Origin: Earliella scabrosa
Lineage: Eukaryota > Basidiomycota > Agaricomycetes > Polyporales > Polyporaceae
Length of the DNA stretch: 64,000 nucleotides
Direction of reading: 5' to 3'
Assembly (NCBI GenBank): GCA_022605405.1
Contig: JABYQQ010000004.1
Span: forward strand, 1,302,001-1,366,000
How positions within the stretch are numbered: position 1 is the first letter of the stretch; every line of letters begins with the position of its first letter. A program made the position numbers and the translations under genes. The notes beneath the pieces were generated by a model. It was not told the DNA's origin. It searched no databases and saw nothing but the letters and a program-made list of their open reading frames with translations. Shown piece by piece: positions 58,239 through 64,000 of this stretch.

Positions 58239-61200
58239 CTTGACCGGCATTCTTCACTCCACATGGTAGCCGTGCGTGTGGAATTGACTCGTCATCGAAC
58301 AGACTGACGATCTTGTCATAGAACCGCTTTGCTCTACATCTCTTTGCCTAGGTGAAACAGACTGTAAATGGACGTACAGTTCAAAACGGAAGGCGCATAT
58401 CCTGGGGACCAATCTTGTGCCAATCTTGCTGTCATTTTGGTTAAGAATAGTCTCGTACCCATCTGATTCGAAATTCTCCAAGCATATGAAAATTGAGGGT
58501 GACATTCAGAGACAAGGAACAGTTCTCTGGAATCGGTGAGACTGTACTTGCGCCAAGATATCGCGGCTGAAAATGTCAAGACTCGGACAACGTATACGTA
58601 AGGAACATACGGAGCGACCACTACTCAGGCTAGTGCAAGACCCAAGTCAGTCGAATGCTTCAAACAAGTATGTCACGGACGAACCTTACTTTTCCATCCA
58701 ACAGTATTCTAGATGATTGCAATGCTTTGTGGCAATGGCAATGACTCCACGCGATCGATCATTGCAGAGTACTGTAGCGCGTGTCTTCCGAGGATTCAAG
58801 ACAGACTTTCCGGTCCTTGTGCCTAATAGTGCGTACTGAAACGGTGGCGGTGATAGATTTCGAGGAGTATTGCACGAGATGTGAAGTCGAAAGGAGTCGA
58901 AGTTCGACCGGCGTCGCTGTAACGATTATGAGAGGCGCCCAAACCTCACTCCTCGGCGCCGCGGGCCGTGTTCGGCCCGGCCTCGTGCGCCGTGTGACGA
59001 CTTCACGCAGCGACATAACTCGCGGTGCGGCTATTTGTTCGTTGTACATATGTGTCTTGGAAGCATGATCAGGTTGCTCTCAACTTAGAACAGTAAGTGC
59101 AATTCATTCAAGGCGGACTTGCGACAAACACCCTTCCTGATTGTACTTGCTAACTCCTCCACTCGGACTCCACCTTGAACCTCAAGACCGTCACCGTGAC
59201 GGTCTCGAACCGTGAAGTACTACAGCAATTTGAATTGGTGATTTCTTTGACATTTCAAGCAAGTACTTCTGAGCGATTGCAGTAACGCACGCACTTGTAA
59301 GTACAATCCCTGTCGGGGGCCGTCGGTAGCACTGGCAAAAGAATGTTTGCTAATCGCTCGCGCAACTCGACGCTGTAGACTCCGATGGGCAAGCATCAAT
59401 ATCGGGAGAACACCCACGATTCCGGCCATAAGAAAACTGAACAGACATCCGATACCTGCGCAGGACGGGACGCGTACAAGCACCATTGTGGTCTAACCGC
59501 ACCCATGTTATCTCAAATTCGACAGTTTGGGTTTGGTACGTTTCGGTGTTCGTTGTCTATTGCCCCCTTCCAACCTTCGCGGAGTCGCGACAATCCGGTG
59601 TGGTATCGCCGGGTCTCTGCCTCCTTAATGTACGGCTCCAATGACGCAACCTTCGCTGGGCCCTCTGCGATGGTGGCCGATCTTCCAAGTAGTCCTGTCC
59701 ACCGTGTCAATCCGACCTGCCATCGCTCTCGGTAGTCTATACCGTGAGGGTCACCGCAGATCCCGCTGCTATCATAGCTTGTACCTCTTCTGCGCCAGCC
59801 GACGGAGTGACAAGCTCGACGGTCGACCCGCTGGAGACATCGGTCAGTCCATTAGGGATGTGTTGTTCCATGTCCTGACGTTCTCACGCGATCCCGATCT
59901 TCCACAAACAGGCACGGCCCTGCATCGCACTCCGACCATCGACAATTGTATTGCACCCCGCGCCCACTAGTGCCCACTAGTCCTACTCGCATGTCGTCAG
60001 CATGTACAAGGCAGCGACCCATCGCGTACCACTACTACCACCGCGATCTACCCGCCGGCCGCCACGAACCGCGCCACGGCAGAGCCCGGTCGTCTATCAC
60101 GCCAACACAACGCTCGCCTCTCCCGCCAGCTCCGCGAGCCCCCCGGGCCCTACACAGTATATCACAGAGGTCTAGAAGCACTCTCCTGGGCGGCGCGCCC
60201 TGCTCTCGCCTCGCGCGACTAAGTACAGGCCGCCGCGACGCGTCAGGCCTCAGGGCAGAGCGAGATCTAGAGCCTCGCCTGGCGGCGCGCACCTCTGTAT
60301 AACGACCGAATCACTGGCACGGACTGAATACAAACCCCGCACACATCACGCGCCCTTCGCGCTCCGTCCGCGCGGGTTCCCAGCGCAGTGCGCACCGATC
60401 GCGCAGATCCCGGCGGGCTGTTGGCACCGCAGCAGATCCTGGACAGAGTGGTCCCAGATGGACCCACAACTTTGCCGCAAGCCATCTCATTTCTGACTCC
60501 GACCTCGCGGAACAGCGCGGACGTCGCAGAGAGTGTTTGGAAATTGGGCCCACGGTGCGCATCCACGCGTCCCTCAGGCTCATCCCGGCGCAACGGGTAT
60601 GATCCCTGACTCAGACAATGTCCCCACCCCGACTGCTCGCTGCGACCTCCCCGCAAGCTTACCCCCGCACGCGCGCGCAAAATCGACCTGTTTGTCCATC
60701 CGCGTCCGCGCGCACACACACACGAATATCCCGGTCCTTCCGCGCTAGCGCGGTCGCCACGGCCGCCGCTCCCAAAACGGGACACGCGGCGCCTGCGATC
60801 CTGTGACAGACGCGTGACGCTTCGCGTCCGTGACAGCATGTGGCCGTGTCGTGAAACCATGAAGCGGCAAGCCAGCTCCGCCGGGGTTGCGTTGCGTGCG
60901 CCGGGATTCCTCCGACGAATCACCCCCCGAGTGTATCTTTTTTCGCGTCGGCGTATTGACCGGGCTCTCACTCGGCTACTCACGAATTCGGATTCGGCGA
61001 GGGCGAGCCCGCGAACGGCAAGGTCAAGAAGAAGTGCTTTCTTGAGTCTACTACTTTGTACGCAATCTCACAAGTTCGCAGAGTTGAGTTCAGAGTTCGC
61101 GAGACGCGCGGCGTCTGCCTGGTACGTGCACGGAACGGGACGGGATAAGGATTTGCGGCTACAGCGGGTGCGACAACACGATAAATATAGCAAGCAACGG

Positions 61201-61489
61201 CGGGAGAGCAGCTAGATCGTACAAGGGTCCGTCGGACGCCCAGCTCCAAGAAAGCGGGCCGCTACATCGCCGCGCAGAAGAAGACCCACCCACTTGCCGT
61301 GCGCACGCCACCAGCGCGTGCGGCAACGGGTCGTCGTTCCTGCAGTGCATACACGGGGACGGTAGCGGCCGTTTGGGTTTGCCAAGAAAGAGAGAACGCC
61401 GATGCCGTTTCTGTGTCAGGGCCCGGTGATTGCATCGTTCCATCGTGTATGTGTGTGGGCCCCCCCGTTCGACGTTCGGCATTCGGCGT
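58239..61489. other. 3.2-kb gap, no gene seen
   Basis: Lies between the 5' end of the terpene synthase (-) and the 3' end of the repeat-finger gene (-). A frame of 238 codons at 60267-60983 (-) and others are open because the DNA is GC-rich; none has a domain. A short CACACACACACAC run is near 60713. No RNA gene recognised. Confidence 0.35.
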
Positions 61490-63737
61490 TCAGTGGTGGG
61501 GTATGCGGATGACGTCGCCCTCGAACACGAACGCGCCGCGCTCGTGCAGCGCCGTCATCGTCTTCGTAACCTCGGCCGTGTCAAAGTCCTCGTGCTTGTC
61601 CGGCGGCATCGCCGCGTTCAGGTACGTGACGAGCGCGGCGATGGTCAGCTCGTCCGAGCGCGCGTACGTGATCCTGAACAGGTGCCGTATCGAGCGCGAC
61701 ACGAACTCCATCCTGTCCGCAAAAACACACAAGGGGTAAAAAGGGGGAAAGGTGTCAGTCAGTCGCGTGCGTGGTTCAACTCTCCGCGCCCCACAAGCCG
61801 GCCGGGTCCACGTCCACACGCACCTTCCCGCAGGGACGTCCAAATTCGCCAGCCTCGCCGGGACGACGGCTCTGTCGACGTCCATCGCGTCCCACACCGC
61901 GTCATCGTCCTCGCTAGATCCTGCCGATCCTGCACGCCCGGCCCGTGGCTCCTCGAGCTGCCGTAAGCGGGCGGCGGCAGCCTCAGCCTTGGCCATCGCC
62001 TTCGCACGACGCCGCTCCGCCTTCCGCCGCTCGCGGTCCGCACCGTCCCCTTCTTCTTCGTCCTCTTCGTCGGCACCAGGCGTCTCGCTCGAGTCCGACA
62101 CGTCCAGCTCGCCCTCGAGCGCCGCGTCCCGTGTCGCGCGGAGCTCCGCGATCTCCGCCTCCCGGTCAGAGATTTTTTGGCTGGCGGAGGCGGGGGCGGG
62201 GGACGCCATCGTGTGTGTGAGCGGCACGGTCACGCATGAGGATGGGGAAAATCGGACGCACTGCTTTTTGAGACATTTGGCCCGATGCTGCATCCACGGG
62301 TACGCGCAGAACGTGCTGTCCTGGCGCAGCTGGACCCACTTGTGGCACAGCTTGCAGAACACACGACTCGGCTCAACCTCGCCGAGGTATGGGTCCGCAC
62401 GCAGCGCCGCAGCGCGCTGGTCGGCATTCCGTCGGCGCGATTCTTGCATGGCTGGGAAGTTATTCGGGTTGTAGTCCTTGAAGGTCGTCGTCGTCGTCGT
62501 GAAGGGGCTGGACGCCGACGACGAAGAGTGAGACGCCGTGGGTTGGCTAGCAGACACAGACTGGGGCGCCATGCGTGACGAGGTTGGCGTCGGCGGCGGC
62601 GGAAGGGACGACGATGATGCCAAGGCAAGGAGGTGCTTCGACGGCGGCGGGACGTTCGCGATGCTGAATCTAAGGTTCGAGGTGAGGGTTTGCGCAGCCC
62701 AGGGCTGCATCGCGACTTACCTCGATGTGGATGAGGTGGGACTGGCCGTCGCCTGCGGTTGACAAGAGTCGCGGTGCTGCTTCCACGCTTTGATCGCTGC
62801 ACGGCTGTCGCTGGTGAGTATCGGTATCCACTGCTCGCAGGTGCGGCACTGGACGCGTGAGTTGTCGAACCGCTTCACCTGCGGGTCCGACGCGAACGCC
62901 GCGCTGCGGTCGTCGACGGGGTGAGCCTTGGCGCTGCGTAAACGCACGGAGAGCTCAGGAGATCGGCGGGAGGCATGCGAGCGGCGGCGAGGGCACTTAC
63001 ACCCGTTTAGCCAAACAGCTCTTGCGGTGGGCGTCCCAGGGGATGGAGCAGTACGTCGAGTTCGGGCGGAGGCGGATCCACTTGTCGCAGGAGGCGCAAA
63101 GGACGCGATAGGCCTCGAATTTCGCGACGTAGGGGTCGGACCGGAGGTAGTCGATGCGCTCCTCTTCTGTGCGCTTAGCCCGACGTCGCTTGGCCTGGGG
63201 TTGCGGCTCGGGTTGGGCGCTCGGCGTGTCCGCCGGGACCTCGGTCGTGCTCTGGGACGCGTTCTGGCTGGACCGGGGGTCAGTCGATGCGGCGTGCTCG
63301 ATGGCGGAGGAGTCGCGAGGGCATACCATGAGGTCCGGTGGGCCTCCCAGTGCTTGACGGTGAAGGCGCCGGTGGACTCGTCCTTGATGGAGATGCTCTC
63401 GTTGCAGGTCTCGCAGACGATGCGGCCGCTGGCGTACTCGTCGGTGGGGGACGTGCTGTGGGCGGTGCCGTCAGTCTCGGACTTTGAGTTGGCGCGCTCG
63501 GGTTCCTTGGGGCGGGCGGGGGAGCTCGGGTGTGGCTCCTTCCGCTTCTGCGGTACGCTAGCCGATCTAATTGAGCGCGATGCGATCGCAGCCTGCGAAA
63601 ATTAAAAGCGCAACGGACCTGGGAGATGATGCCATGAGGGACGCGATGGACGCGCTCTTCTGCGTCCTGCGCGGGCAGGGCGCGTCAGGAGAGGGGTGAG
63701 CAGGGATGGGGCGGTGGGAGACTCACTCGACCTCCAT
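61490..63737 (-). CDS. Protein with four CxxC...WxxHRxxC finger repeats
   Basis: Several exons; start not resolved (best candidate ATG at 63737). Four repeats share the pattern C-x2-C, about 20-25 residues, then W-x2-H-R-x2-C: CETC...WEAHRTSC (about 63420-63330 and the next exon), CASCDKW...WDAHRKSC (about 63100), CRTCEQW...WKQHRDSC (about 62850) and CKLCHKW...MQHRAKC (about 62350). In repeats 2 and 4 the linker holds S-T-x-C-x-x-P-W. Between repeats 1 and 4 are low-complexity linkers; after repeat 4 comes an Arg/Glu coiled coil (KISDREAEIAELRATRD) and an acidic stretch. The C-terminus (DELTIAALVTYLNAAMPPD, VTKTMTALHERGAFVFEGDVIRI) looks like a winged helix. I know no named family with this set. 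Likely nuclear, DNA- or protein-binding. Confidence 0.72.
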
Positions 63738-64000
63738 CGGGGGTCACCGCGCGGGACGTGGAGGAGGACACGGGGGACGTCGGGGACAGCGCGGGGGCTG
63801 GCGGGGCAGGGCGAGGGGGGAGAGGGGGATTGACGTGGAAGCGAGTGGGGGCGATATAAAGATGGAGAGGGAAGAAGCGAAAACATTGAATTCAGAAATT
63901 CCATCGAAAACATACATAAAACATTCCCAGGCGCGATATTGAAATCTGGCCAAAAGAGGAGGCCGGACATCCTGATCGGGCGAGGAGCTCCTGATTTGAG
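63738..64000. other. Window end, 5' flank of the repeat-finger gene
   Basis: Contains a TATATC-type element on the minus strand near 63852-63860 and a purine-rich (GGGGA) stretch at 63760-63830. No further gene seen. Confidence 0.35.

Noticed and set aside
59150..59215. Possible tRNA because of a GGTTCGAGACC-like string on the minus strand
   Set aside because: The surrounding sequence is a simple palindrome (CACCGTGACGGT) and no acceptor or D arm can be formed.
60267..60983. Open frame of 238 codons on the minus strand
   Set aside because: Arg/Ser/Gly-rich composition as expected from GC-rich non-coding DNA, no domain, no splice context, and overlapping frames open on the other strand.
1..64000. 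CRISPR arrays, operons or bacterial-type signals
   Set aside because: Spliceosomal introns, U6 and eukaryotic genes show this is fungal nuclear DNA; no regularly spaced repeats were seen.

Overview
The window is nuclear DNA of a filamentous basidiomycete, most likely an Agaricomycete. Genes are interrupted by many short introns (about 50-80 nt, GTRNGT...YAG). Housekeeping genes are fungal, F-box genes are abundant, and there are LSL-type lectin/aerolysin genes, a basidiomycete-type sesquiterpene synthase and a HET-domain gene. Several features match what is known from wood-decay Polyporales, but the exact taxon cannot be read from the sequence alone.

Layout. 0.3-8.5 kb: U6 snRNA, a HET-domain gene (-), an F-box gene (-), an intron-containing tRNA-Leu(CAG) and an amino-acid permease (-). 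8.5-12.3 kb: no gene seen. 12.3-20.8 kb: a compact RNA/ribosome block: GPATCH1-like splicing factor (+), MAK11/PAK1IP1-like 60S assembly factor (-), mitochondrial GatA amidotransferase (+) and TGS1-like cap hypermethylase (+). 21-28 kb and 35-52 kb: five copies (A-E) of one F-box protein family that also carries cysteine pairs and a C-terminal C2H2-like finger, plus one intact and one relic copy of a second F-box family. 28-43 kb: a lectin/toxin-like cluster with three apparently intact LSL-type genes, one decayed copy and a gene joining a chitin-binding-like module to a DM9/DUF3421 domain. A MYND-finger gene, a 342-bp MITE and a 530-bp foldback element lie in the same region. 44-46 kb: an MFS monocarboxylate-type transporter. 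52-58 kb: a Zn2Cys6 transcription factor next to a terpene synthase. 61.5-63.7 kb: a protein with four repeats of a CxxC...WxxHRxxC motif.

The 12-21 kb block looks conserved and essential (splicing, ribosome assembly, mitochondrial Gln-tRNA, snRNA capping). The rest, from 21 kb on, looks like a fast-evolving accessory region: gene duplication in both orientations, truncated copies, patchy similarity between paralogs, and non-autonomous transposons. The lectin genes could form a defence arsenal against fungivores or competitors. The F-box/zinc proteins could be substrate receptors of SCF ubiquitin ligases. Both are inferences from domain content.

Exon joins were read by eye from splice signals and frame; gene ends with an uncertain start or stop are marked.
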